Origin: Telopea speciosissima
Lineage: Eukaryota > Streptophyta > Magnoliopsida > Proteales > Proteaceae
Length of the DNA: 64,000 nt
Assembly: GCF_018873765.1 (NCBI RefSeq)
Contig: NC_057916.1
Span: 27,503,501-27,567,500 of the forward strand
Direction: 5' to 3'
Made by a program: the position numbers and the translations under genes. How positions within the stretch are numbered: position 1 is the first letter of the stretch; every line of letters begins with the position of its first letter. Shown here piece after piece: positions 1-10,163 of the stretch. The notes under the pieces were generated by a model, which did no database searches, was not told where the DNA came from, and was given only the letters and a program-made list of their open reading frames with translations.

Positions 1-111
1 CAAGCTGCAACCGAACCAAATAGCACAAGCAAAGGTACAATGGAGGAGGATATGCTCGATGGTTTCATTGACAACAACTTAACTGCATAGACCTAACGAG
101 TGGACCAAGTT
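1..111 (-). mobile_element. L1-type LINE remnant, zinc-binding (zf-RVT) part
   Basis: Read on the minus strand, this edge fragment gives a broken frame containing ETIEHILLHCTFACAIWFG. This is the C..C....ET.xH.LLHC..A..IW pattern of the zinc-binding region that follows the reverse transcriptase in plant L1 LINEs. One in-frame stop is present and the rest of the element lies outside the window. Confidence 0.6.
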
Positions 112-442
112 GAAATAAAAACATGACATGAAGTAAGGGTAGTCTATGATATTTTTCCAAAGTTTGGCATGTCCGTGATATTTCATATACTTACAAGGGG
201 TGTCCGTGAAATTAACCCAAGAAAAAAAAATACCAATTACTCACTTGATCGGATCAGGTCAAATGCCAAAAATGGTTCTAGAGTGCAGTTTCCCTTTGGA
301 TTTTTGTATTTATTAATTTTCGATTATTTTCTGAATATGCAAGTCTAATGTGAATGATACTGAGGTTTTTTTTTTTTCTTGCTCTTGGAATTGGTTAAGC
401 AATTCGACTCTTCTACTTCTGTTTGCCCCTACTGCCGTGTGT
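112..442. other. intergenic, nothing recognised
   Basis: AT-rich sequence without a supportable gene. A T-run lies near 367-378. Confidence 0.5.
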
Positions 443-613
443 GCCCCACACACAAGCAAAGCGGAATGTACCGCCTTATCCCTGTCCAAGCGGAATGTAC
501 CGTCTTATCCCTGCCCAAGCGGAATGTACCGCCTTATCCCTGCCCGAGCGCCTTACCTAAACGGGGGTAAGGCAGTACTTTCCACCGCACTTGTGTGGGG
601 GTGCACGATAGTA
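443..613. repeat. foldback element with three 29-bp tandem repeats
   Basis: Short inverted ends (CCCCACACACAAG at the left, CTTGTGTGGGG at the right) enclose three tandem 29-bp units at 459-487, 488-516 and 517-545. The units start AAGCGGAATGTACCG and differ at a few bases. The region is more GC-rich than its surroundings, like the other foldbacks in this window. Confidence 0.6.
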
Positions 614-648
614 CCGAGCAAGCGGAAGTAGAGGAGTCGGATGTCAAT

Positions 649-772
649 TACTTAGAGGTGATGCAATAATTAATGTTGTGGGCCACTACTCAATTCAGAT
701 AGGTCCACTTTTCAATCTCAACTGTGAAGTTGGATGGCCATCATAACTTTCATGACCCAACCCAGCTATGAA
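649..772 (+). repeat. dispersed repeat, copy 1
   Basis: This block resembles 8045-8165 over about 120 bp. Both contain the order 'ttaatgttrtgggccac', then a run ending 'ccacttttcaatctca', then 'ttcatgasccaacc'. No ends or target duplication can be seen, so the class is unknown. Confidence 0.55.
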
Positions 773-1376
773 ATTAGAAGGCAATCATGTAAATAAGGCA
801 GGCCATCACAACTTTGATATTGACTGTGAAGATGGAAGGACAACACAAGTTTGTATGAAGATACAAGGATCGAGCTCGTCTGTGGTTTGGGGTTGAGAGC
901 GTTCTGTCGACCCTTTTATCGACATGAAATCCATGTGGTGGTCTGTGACTTGAGCGCAACACGATGGTCTCTCAACCCCAGGCTGCAAACGAGCTCAATC
1001 CGAAATTACAATCATATTTGATGCATTGTGCGGTAAGAAAAACGTGAACAGATACATTAATACATTTATTTACTTATTCCCCCCTTATTGTCCGGTATAA
1101 ATTGTTGATTGCTTTATCGATTTAGGATCATCTCATGGATGCTTTGGAGCATCGATTTCAGATGCGGTTTCACATTGGAAATTAAGGAATTTTAATCCCA
1201 TTCAACAATGAGAAGACCTATTATTTTAAGAAGAATTCAACCCTTTCGACAGAAATAAGGAAGAGAACAAAGAGTGCCATTATTTTCCTACCTCTAATGA
1301 AAAAACCAAAGTGTTCTAAAGAGGATTGTGATACGGTGTTTGCTGCTTCATCCTGGTATAGTATTGTAATGCAAAT
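773..1376. other. intergenic, nothing recognised
   Basis: No gene, RNA or clear repeat was found. Short open frames here have no family resemblance. Confidence 0.45.
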
Positions 1377-1530
1377 CATTTTGATCAAAATGATTATGAA
1401 CCCAATAACTCTTGTTCTTAGATATAACATTTTGATCAAAACTTGTTATGAACCCCCCCCTATACTGTTTGTTCTTAAGACACCATTTTGATCAGAACTT
1501 GTTATGAACCAGGCCAATACTCTTGGATAA
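1377..1530. repeat. imperfect tandem repeat, three units
   Basis: Three units begin CATTTTGATCARAA at 1377, 1428 and 1484. Each is followed by TTATGAACC and a variable part containing 'actcttg' or 'tgtttgttctt'. The periods are 51 and 56 bp. Confidence 0.6.
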
Positions 1531-1850
1531 AAGAAGTTTTACATTTGTATTTATATCCAGGGCTTCAAAATCCAGCAATCTAGATCAATCTAACAAACTT
1601 AACAAATACTTGAAGAGAGAGCCTCCCCCAACCCCAAACCCCCAATTGAACATTGTAAAAAAATTTGGAAGCCAATCCACAACATTTGCATTAATAGGAT
1701 AAAAAAAATAAAAGGGAGCCATTTCAAATAACATAAGCATAGAAAACAAAAATACAAAGTAGGAACAGAAATTAATCACATTAAAAATAAATCAGATACC
1801 CCATCAAAACAACTGTTGTCCACAAACAAACAAACCAAACCCCCTTCCAC

Positions 1851-1873
1851 TCTCTCTCTCTCTCTCTCTCTCT
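1851..1873. repeat. (TC)n microsatellite
   Basis: About 11 TC units abut the stop codon of the F-box pseudogene: its minus-strand TAG runs directly into AGAGAG. Confidence 0.9.
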
Positions 1874-3191
1874 ACCAAGAAATTGGTGTGAACCAGATGG
1901 GCGGAGACAGAGAAGAAGATGAATGTGAATCATTTGAAAAAAAAGGTTCAATGCTGTTATCTTCAAAGTGAAACACACCCAAATCATGGCAAGTTGTTGG
2001 TTTATCTAAAATGGCTGAAGTATTGTGATAGAATTCATCTGTGAAATATATGGAGTTTCCTCCTCTAAATCCAGGGCAGTCGAAAAGTGTGGCCGCCGCC
2101 GCCGAGAGAGAGAAGCCTGTACTTGTGCCAATAAATAGCATTTGATCACCCAAGTCCTCCTCCTTAATCCAGCGCCGACGTTGTGGATCTAACTTAAATA
2201 TCTTGAACATAACAGTTTTGGGGGATGTTAAACCAACTACAAATTCTGCACATCTTATAACCATCAGCAGCTCTCCACGACATTCCACCAAATAAACAGA
2301 CTTCACCATCTCAGTGGTAAGTCTCTTAAGATCATCTTCTGCTGGAGGAGCAATGTTACAGCTTGTTCTTTTTGGGTGAAGAGGAGGATTACTACCTAAT
2401 TCCACAAGCATAAGATCATATTCGGAAGTAATAGATTATAATGTCTTCAAGATATTCCCTCAAATGGGGATTTCTTCCAAAGATAGTCCATGCCCCATCC
2501 CCTGGTCTGGTCTACAGAAGGCTAAATTCCAGGTATAATAAATCGCTACGATCAAACAATCATCCAAATAATTAGAATTGTTGTTAGTCGTAGCAGCAGC
2601 AGCAGGAGGAGGCGGCGACAACATTAACATAGCCTTGCGAATGTAGTTTGGGCTCCGTTCAATCCAGTCAAAGAAAGGTCCCCCACCGAGAGAAGGAAGA
2701 GTAGATTGAGGTGGAAGTTCAATTCGAACCCTAGTAAATGGATTCAGAAGAAAATTGCATCCCTTATTACCCACCATTATCAACCATCCCCAGTTAGACC
2801 CACAACACCGAGCGCCATAGACTTCAGGAGGCAATTCTAACCTAAAAACTTTCCCATGGAAGACACTGAAAAACCCATGATGATGATGATGATGATCCTC
2901 TGACTCTGAGGACTCTGAGGAGGAAAGCATGAGGCATGGGAGTTGAGGTCGAAGGAGAAACTGCCGTATTTTCCTGGCAGCAATAGCAATCGATTGCCAG
3001 GACCTACAAACTGCGCTAAAACGATGAAAATCCACCAAGTCTAACTTGTTTACGATTTCCAGAATTATGATATCCTCTGGAAGTAGTAATAGTGCAATAT
3101 TATTATTCTCGACATCATCATGGCAATTTTCAATAGACTTCTTCAACCGCTTTCTATTGGTATCGCAATCGTCCTCCGGAAGGAAAGCCAT
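1872..3191 (-). pseudogene. F-box/DUF295 protein, broken tandem copy
   Basis: This is a close paralogue of the intact gene at 5156-6439, and the likeness runs through the 3' flank. The 5' frame (ATG at 3191 to a stop at 2460) encodes the F-box (LPEDIIILEIVNKLDLVDFH, then CRSWQSIA) and the middle region. The 3' frame (2411 to 1872) encodes the DUF295 end (GDQMLFIGTSTGFS, YFTDEF, DLGVFHFEDNSIEPF). Against the paralogue, a 5-nt insertion just after the AFCRP codons (near 2500) shifts the frame, and a deletion of about 20 nt near 2425-2440 shifts it back, leaving stops between. A spliced intron is unlikely because the intact copy has none there. The translation also has six His in a row where the paralogue has Ser-Glu repeats. 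It is probably non-functional unless a truncated F-box protein is made. Confidence 0.85.
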
Positions 3192-3874
3192 GCTATCTCA
3201 GCTTACTACTACTGCATATAACCCCCCACCCACGGCACAGATAGATATGGATACCACTACTGTCTGTCTGTGTACCTCCTGCTCCTGCTGCTCCTGCTCC
3301 AATTAAATGAAATCACTGGAGTAAATATACACCACCACCTACTACAGAATAATATATATTTGCAATTGAAAAGTGATTTATACAAGAAGTGAGGATGAAA
3401 ACGTAAGAATCCAACGGTTACAAGATCACTCACTCACACAAGGAGTCTTCTTCAACCGAGAATTTCTCACAACAACAGCTTTCTCCTGAGTCATAGCTAA
3501 CCACTCTTTCTGCTGATTTTATCTTTATCTCTTCTTCTTCTGTAACAATCAAGTTAGTTACGTGTAGAGGATGGATATATTTGAGTACCTGGAGTGGAGC
3601 GACGATTTCCCACTTATAAATTGATTCTAATTTTTTTTTTCTTTCATAGGAAGCAAGCCCTAATGCCGCTAGCTACTACAAGCACTATTGTTCATGATCT
3701 GGATTTTGCTTTCTGATGATCCTCAAGGGCAACACGCTCAGGGACTCTGAGATTTTAACACGGCTATAACCCACCTAATAGAAACCCGAAACGCATGAAC
3801 ACTCAAAACAGATCTTGCTCTCCTCGAGCCGTGACGGGAGTTGGAGGGTCTGGCGTATGGAAACCACGGATCTT
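3192..3874. other. upstream region of the F-box pseudogene
   Basis: Part of this resembles the flank of the intact copy: 'atttcccactt' followed by an AAACTGA/AAATTGA-like stretch occurs near 3608 and near 6649. This suggests that the duplication included the promoter. No other gene is seen. Confidence 0.45.
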
Positions 3875-4017
3875 TATCGCCCCCAGTACTAGGGGCGGTG
3901 CTGTGCGCATCGTGCGGTGCAACATCACCCATGTACGTACGGTGGGGTCTACTGTGCACACATGGGCGATGCTACACCGCACGATGCGCACAGCACCGCT
4001 CCAGTACTAGGGCGATA
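3875..4017. repeat. GC-rich foldback element
   Basis: Two arms of about 58 bp pair with a short central spacer. The outer ends read TTATCGCCC and GGGCGATAA, followed inward by AGTACTAG, and the arm core is GGTGCTGTGCGCATCGTGCG. The arms differ at only a few positions. Related arms occur at 36667-36826. Confidence 0.8.
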
Positions 4018-5155
4018 ATTTTCCAGAAACCACCCCCAAAAACAAAGGACTTGGTCAGTTAACAGGTTGGGCCAAGGTGGGACCCACCTGTCAAATTACC
4101 AGCCCACCCCTGTATTTGCTATCATTTGTTTAACGGGAGCTAGAGTAGTGGACCCTCCAGCTTCTGCTACGACTGGAGAAAATCCATTTCCACCCTAACC
4201 AACTGATTCCTTATGAATCCTATTTTCGATGGAGTTTTTTTTTATGTTTTAAGTTTTTTGATATGTGGAAGCCCATTGCTATTCTAAAGTGTTAGGTTCA
4301 AACCTCTTGCTGCAGGTCTCCCTTCCGCCACATAGAATGGAGTAGGACCTATCTAAAAAAAAATAAAGATGGAGAAGTTGTCTAAGCGTAGGAATCAGGG
4401 GGAGAAATAACATCACTTGGAGGACCAAGACAGTGTTCCTAATAAAGGGAAGTGTTTCCTATGGGGAAGCGTGGCTCCGCACATTCTTAAAAAGGAAGGT
4501 TTTTTTACAAATGCCCCCTACAACTTTAGTAATTGCAAACTTTCTTTACTTTCAAAACAGCATAGCATTTTGATCCAATCTGTTAGTTTGGGATGACAGA
4601 AGTTATTTTCAGGGAATCCAATGACCAAAATGCCCTTATGATAAAAACCAACCAAAATTAAATAGGATAAGGCAGCATTGTAACATGTATTATTGTTGTA
4701 TGCGTTTTATTATGTTGGATTTTTAAAAAGTACTAATATCTTCTTAACCCATTTAATTGTCATACATATCCTTATCTTAATCCGGACAGGAAACTGAACC
4801 AGCCACATACGACAGTCGATAGATAGTGTTCTTTCTCTGAAAAAAATTAAACAGGCAGACCTAACTACCTAAGAGCCCATCAATCTGGTAGAGTGGGCCT
4901 ACTTATGCTAAGCATGTGAATAGTGTTGGTAGGCCACGAACTATCCAGCTTAGGTCTTGTTCGGATTGATAGGATCAAACTTACATTCCTTACGACCCCT
5001 AATGAACATTATAAAAATTAAGAAGCCGAACCATAACATTTGCATCAATAGGATAAAATAAAAGATAAATCATTTCAAATAAAATAAGCATAAAAAGTAT
5101 AGAATATGAACAAAATTACATTAACCCCCATAATGTTAATCATAAGACAAGCTCT
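4018..5155. other. intergenic, then 3' flank of the intact F-box gene
   Basis: No gene was found in 4018-4960. From about 5000 the sequence parallels 1650-1790 downstream of the pseudogene (shared 'aacatttgcatyaatagga', 'atttcaaataa'), so the duplicated unit includes the 3' UTR. Confidence 0.5.
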
Positions 5156-6439
5156 CTACCAAGAAACTGGAGTGAACCAAATGGGTGGAGACAATGAGGA
5201 ATGTGAATAATTTGAGAAAAAAGGTTCAATGCTGTTATCTTCCAAGTGAAAGACACCCAAATCATGGCAATCCGTCGGTCCAAGTACCATGGATACAATA
5301 TCGTGAGAGTAATCATCTGTGAAATATATGCAATTTCCTCTAAATCCAGGGTAGTCAAGTGCCGAGATAGAGAAACCGGTACTTGTGCCAATAAATAGTA
5401 TTTGATCACCCAAGTCGTTCACCTTAATCCAACACAGACGTTGTGGATCCAACTTAAATATCTTGAACACAACAGTTTTGGGGGATACTGAACCAACACC
5501 CCATTTAATAACCATCAGCAACTCTCCAAGACATTCCACCAAATAAGCAGACTTTTTCAACTCAGTTGGAAAGTTATTCTGATCTTCTTCCTCTTCTGCT
5601 GGTAGGGGAGCAATGTTACAACTTGTTACTTTTTGATGAGGAAATAACTCCACAATCATAAGATCATATTTTAAATTAATGGAATACAATTTTCCATTAT
5701 AGAAAATAAAGTCTTCAAAAGATGTCCTTAAAGGGAGATTTTCATTGGTGATGGCTGTCCATGCCCTATCCCCTGGTCTACAAAAGGCTAAATTGTAGCT
5801 ACAATAAATAGCTACAACCAAACAATCATCGGTGTTAACCAGAGAGGATAAAACAACATTGTTAGTAGCAGCAGCAGCAGGAGGAGGCGACAACATTAAC
5901 ATAGCCTTGCGAATGTAGTTTGGGCTCTTTTGAACCGACTCATATATAAATCCCTGACCCAGAGCAGGAATAGTAGCTTGAGGTGGAAGTTCGATTTGAA
6001 CCTTAGTGAATGGATTCAAAAGAAAATTGCATCCCTCAATATCCACCATTATCAACCATCCCCAGTTAGACCCACAACACCGAGCGCCATAGACTTCAGG
6101 AGGCAATTCTAATTTAAAAACTTTGCCATGTAAGAGACTGAAAAACCCATGCTCTGACTCTGACTCTGACTCTGACTCTGACTCTGAGGATGAAGATGAG
6201 GAAAGCATGAGCCATGGGAGTTGAGGTTGAGGGAGAAACTGCTGCCGTATTTTCTTGGCAGCAATGGCAATTGATTGCCAGGACCTGCAGACTGCACTAA
6301 AACGATGAAATCCCACCAAGTCTAACTTATTAACAATTAGAATCGTGATATCCTCTGGCAGTAATGCAACCGTATTAATAATATTCTTGACATCCACTGT
6401 AGTAGTATTGCTATTGCAATCGTCGGGAAGGGAAGCCAT
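5156..6439 (-). CDS. F-box protein with DUF295 C-terminal domain
   Basis: A single-exon gene of 427 residues starts at ATG 6439 and is preceded by a TATA-like motif. An F-box lies at about residues 26-60 (LPEDITILIVNKLDLVGFHR, CRSWQSIA). The C-terminal third carries the DUF295 pattern (LGDQILFIGTSTGFS, then FRGNCIYFTDD, then DLGVFHLEDNSIEPF). In this plant family the F-box binds SKP1 of an SCF ubiquitin ligase and the C-terminal part is thought to select the target. The substrate cannot be inferred. A Ser then Ser-Glu repeat at about residues 80-95 is encoded by a hexanucleotide microsatellite. A broken tandem paralogue lies about 2 kb downstream on the same strand. The family resembles SKIP23/KIB-type proteins, but I do not assign a symbol. 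Confidence 0.88.
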   Translation of the reverse strand: MASLPDDCNSNTTTVDVKNIINTVALLPEDITILIVNKLDLVGFHRFSAVCRSWQSIAIAAKKIRQQFLPQPQLPWLMLSSSSSSESESESESESEHGFFSLLHGKVFKLELPPEVYGARCCGSNWGWLIMVDIEGCNFLLNPFTKVQIELPPQATIPALGQGFIYESVQKSPNYIRKAMLMLSPPPAAAATNNVVLSSLVNTDDCLVVAIYCSYNLAFCRPGDRAWTAITNENLPLRTSFEDFIFYNGKLYSINLKYDLMIVELFPHQKVTSCNIAPLPAEEEEDQNNFPTELKKSAYLVECLGELLMVIKWGVGSVSPKTVVFKIFKLDPQRLCWIKVNDLGDQILFIGTSTGFSISALDYPGFRGNCIYFTDDYSHDIVSMVLGPTDCHDLGVFHLEDNSIEPFFSNYSHSSLSPPIWFTPVSW

Positions 6440-6563
6440 TCTAAATCACTGGTTTGAGTATCTGGAGATTTTATGATCCACTAGGGGAGGTATGTATCTC
6501 ACTCTTCTCCAATTCTCCGATTCTCTGCCTTAATTGATTCGAACTCATACACTTTTCATTATC

Positions 6564-6576
6564 CTTTATATATATA
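6564..6576 (-). promoter_or_regulatory. putative TATA box of the F-box gene
   Basis: The minus strand reads TATATATATAAAGG about 125-135 nt upstream of the ATG at 6439. This spacing suits a TATA box with a UTR of about 100 nt. It is inferred from sequence alone. Confidence 0.45.
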
Positions 6577-6710
6577 CAATGTACATAGCAGCTTCGTTTC
6601 CTTTCCCAACTACGAGTATGATTTAACCACTAGGAATGGAATGCACTATTTCCCACTTCTAAACTGAGTTTGATTTTACCAAAAAAAAAAACTGAGTCTG
6701 ATTTATTTTT

Positions 6711-7226
6711 ATGGGTCCAATTTTGGTTCAAGCCTTGATCGAGGACCACGGGCTGTCTTGGATGTATAAAAACCTAATTAACCCACAATCTGGCGTGGTT
6801 GCACCCTTGGCTCGGATTATTGGGCTGATATATAATTGGTCGAATCCTCACTTGGCTATGTACGTGCCACCCTGGAAGGAGGTTTTGGCCTTGTGGGACA
6901 TGAACCCGGTTGGCCAGCCTGGGCTACATCTTGGGGCCAAGCTTCTGCCTGTACGTCTTCAAGCTAGCTAGAATTCTATATGTGGTCTATGTTTAGTCTG
7001 AGTTTAGTTTGGGCAATTAAGGTTTAATTTAGACATTGGGTTGCATAGTTCAGGGCTATACTTGTTCTCAACTTTGCTCTGTCTTAATTAATTACAATCA
7101 TAGCTAGCTGCGGCTGAATTCTATGGCCTCTTTGAAGCCCAGCCCAGTTGGTATGACGATGGATTTGGATTATTTGTCACCTTCAACAAGGTCTTGCCTA
7201 ATATATCTCAGTACTCATGGATCAAG
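6711..7226 (+). CDS. two-exon coding fragment, family not recognised
   Basis: An open stretch from ATG 6711 to 6950 (80 codons) ends at a good donor (CCT|GTACGT). An acceptor (ATCATAG|CTAGCT) opens a second stretch, 7104-7226 (41 codons), ending at another donor (AAG|GTATTA). The junction is in phase. The translation looks protein-like (SWMYKNLINP, WKEVLALWDMNPVGQPG, then AAAEFYGLFEAQPSWYDDGF). An in-frame TGA lies 12 nt before the ATG. After 7226 the sequence becomes a degenerate GATAC repeat and no further exon is seen. It is either the 5' part of a gene cut off by repeats or a captured or duplicated fragment. I do not recognise the family and infer no function. Confidence 0.45.
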
Positions 7227-7520
7227 GTATTACTATTATATCAAACGCCTCGGCTGATACATATCAATATTCACGATACTTCATACCGATATAATACTGA
7301 TACAAATTTGGAGTATTTTGATATCCATATGATACTGATACAAATTGGGAGTATTGGCCAAAAAGTGAATCGACCCAATACCAATACGAGTCGAGATGGC
7401 TTGATCTGTGTCCTATTGTTATATGTATCGGTAGTGTGACCGATACAATAACCAATACCGACACATATAATCTTGATCGGGATAGCCATAATTGACGTTT
7501 GATAGCGGCCCATCCGGATC
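7227..7520. repeat. degenerate GATAC-rich repeat
   Basis: Frequent GATAC, TACCGATA and TGATACAAATT motifs occur on both strands, including the near-duplicate 'gatactgatacaaattkggagtatt' segments at about 7295 and 7330. A similar low-complexity style occurs at 31640-31980. No ends are visible. Confidence 0.5.
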
Positions 7521-8044
7521 TCTGCGATACATGTTAGCTAAATGTGCGTGTATGTTTATGACAACCGAAAATAATTAAATGAATTTTGTTGAGTGTATCA
7601 ATTTATGTAGTAACCTAAATAAATACAATAGAAGTATATAACATGATATGTGAATCATCATAAAACAGACTAAGAAGGGCACCACTTGCATTTGTTATTT
7701 TATGTATTCCGTTTAAGTTAAAACAACAAAAAAAAAAAAAGGATCGAGTATTCCTTAAGCCACGGTGAAGGAGAATCTCTTGACCACGACTTTTGGATGG
7801 ATGGGAAAAGTTATCGTGCAACAGGAGAGGGTATTATCAACTTCTTCCAATAAGGGGGTATTTTTGGACCCTAGGATTGGTGGTTGAACAACGTGTCAAT
7901 TATTAAAGGGTATGTCAGCTCTGGTTCCTAATAGGTTTTAGGCACTGTTTCAATATCTAAAATTCCACAAAATCCATTCCTAAGCTGTTAAGCAAGTCAA
8001 TTACCTATACAGGTGATTACCCCTTCCTCCCCAAAAACACTAAA
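7521..8044. other. intergenic, nothing recognised
   Basis: No gene or structured repeat was seen. There is an A-run at about 7727-7740. Confidence 0.45.
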
Positions 8045-8165
8045 AAATTACCTATAGGTGTTGCAATGATTAATGTTATGGGCCACACTACTTATTTTTT
8101 ATGGGCCCACTTTTCAATCTCAAGTGTGACGGTCAAAAGCCATCACTACTTTCATGAGCCAACCT
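8045..8165 (+). repeat. dispersed repeat, copy 2
   Basis: This is the diverged partner of 649-772, in the same orientation, with the same order of short matching blocks. Confidence 0.55.
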
Positions 8166-8574
8166 AAGCCCAACAAAAGCCCCACAATTTTTACAAGCTT
8201 GGTTTTAGATTGGGCTATGCCTTTCTGAGCTCAGATGCTTGCATCCCTACACCCCAGAGATTGTTAATACCTTGAAATATCTTTGCCTTATTGCCTCAGT
8301 ATAAATATCTTGTATGTGTATATCACAGAAAATTTGTAGGATCATTTTAATATTGGTATCATACGTGAATTTACTATTATTCTTCCAAAGCTTCCAAAAA
8401 AGTGTTATAATGGGAAAACGGACCAATGAAATGGAATAATTCACTTTCCTTTTGGTTCACAAATACTTTCCGAGGTTTTGATATTTTTCAAAATACTCTT
8501 CGAGATACCAATTTTTTAACTGTGAGCCCAGGTAGCAAGAAAGTTCAAATAGTGGCAAAAATTTGTTCATCAAA

Positions 8575-8690
8575 ATAGAGATCCAGATGTTCTACGGCGC
8601 AGCTGCCCTAGCCTTGCCCCAGCGGGGGTAAAGTGGTCTTTGCGCATGCAACTGTGTCTGCACCGTAGAGGATCTGAATAGTCAAAATAG
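8575..8690. repeat. imperfect foldback
   Basis: The ends GATCCAGATGTTCTACGG and CCGTAGAGGATCTGAAT are inverted copies around a GC-rich centre containing 'ccagcgggggtaa'. The GATCC...CTAC ends resemble those of the foldback at 35027-35205. Confidence 0.55.
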
Positions 8691-9201
8691 TGGTGCATAC
8701 TATTGTGTTTTGAGATATTTCAACTGGATATACTAAATTTTTAGTATATAATGAAATATCCATGGTTTATAATTTGAACTTGAGCCTTGTAAGTGAAGCT
8801 AGCTGAATGTAGACCTCACAGTTTTAAAAGACCTCGTGTGGGAATGAGGATTCCAATCTTTATATGGATCACAGTCTTTCCATCACTCACTGATATGGGA
8901 CTATATGTCTATCTTAGTTGCCCCTGGGGTTAGTTTTTAAGTACAACGGGTTGTACAAGACAAGATATGAGAGGGGTCTATGAATCAAGAATTGGTTCAG
9001 TGTTAGGAATCAAATACACAAGAAGGGAAAGTCATGGGAATCAAGTCCATTCATTAATATACTACTTACTTTTTTTCTCTATCTAAAAGGATAATCCCTT
9101 CCATATACTTGTTTAAAGTTTAATCTGAACAAATTGAAGTTTATTGAATCCTCTATGATAAAGTGTAAATCATATAAACTGTTTCTACCATTTAAAAAGA
9201 A

Positions 9202-9232
<31 letters not shown>

Positions 9233-9639
9233 AAGGGGGGTAGGCTTCAATCTTCGTTAATTATCTAACTTAGAAAGTTGGGGTCATCTTGATTTCTGAA
9301 ATTCTTCATCTAGACCATTTCCTTGTAAGATTCTGAAAACAGTCTTAGCAGGAGACCTTTGGTAGTTTCAAGGTAAGTTGATCAGAAAAAGGTTTGGCCA
9401 TTAGCATTTATTCACATTCTCCTGTTATGCAACTATCCTTTTTTAATTTAAAAATACTTCCAAGAAGAGATTCTACTTTTAAAAAGTAAGGATAGAAAAC
9501 TAGCTAGTCTTATCTAGAAAATTTAATACGACTAACTGCAGCAACTACTAGAATTAGTGGTACTAACTACTAAGTAATACTCTTTTTCACACTGGTTTTT
9601 ATCTATCTATCTATTTAGTGTTTCTAATTTTTCTTTGCG

Positions 9640-9644
<5 letters not shown>
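8691..9644. other. intergenic, nothing recognised
   Basis: AT-rich, with a T then A homopolymer stretch at about 9200-9234. No gene was found. Confidence 0.45.

Positions 9645-9674
<30 letters not shown>
9645..9674. repeat. (GA)n microsatellite
   Basis: About 15 uninterrupted GA units. Confidence 0.9.
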
Positions 9675-9677
<3 letters not shown>

Positions 9678-10163
9678 CAAAAGAAACCGACCAAGACCTT
9701 ATTTTCAGTGGATGATAAGATAGATTCATTGTATAGGAAAGGGCCAAGCCTCCAAGGGGTGGTGAGTGGTTGGTTCATTCTTTGTTTCATCTTCCATGTT
9801 TGTGTGCCATGGAGAGAGCATCTCTATCTATCTGGTGATGGTGATGGGTCCTACCTTAGCCTCTACTTTACTTTGTTTATCTACCGAAAGTTTAGTCCAA
9901 CTCTCCAAACTGACAATACTTTGGAATTTATCTCCCCTCTTTCTTTCCCAAGTCCCATCTCTGCTTTAGTATTTATCACTCTCTCTCTCTCTTATTCCAA
10001 GTCTCCTAGGGATAAAAATCCTCAACCGCTTTTTCATTTGTAAATAGGTGTAACAATCTTCAATCGTTGGATCTTTGTTCACCACGTGCCACTCAATGCA
10101 GGCTACATTGCCAAATCTTGTACCACAGAGGATTTTTATCCGTCTCTCAACCATGGTTGTAGG
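9675..10163. other. intergenic, nothing recognised
   Basis: An open frame spans this region, but it begins in the microsatellite and its translation resembles no known family. Confidence 0.4.

Noticed and set aside
459..545. Direct repeats that could suggest a CRISPR array
   Set aside because: The 29-bp units are adjacent with no spacers, and the context is plant nuclear DNA.
4248..4345. Possible SINE (GGTTCAAACCTC resembles a pol III B box)
   Set aside because: No matching A box, tail or second copy was found.
9618..10043. 141-residue open frame on the plus strand
   Set aside because: It begins in a (GA)n tract that yields an Arg-Glu run; the rest resembles no family and has no splice or codon signal.
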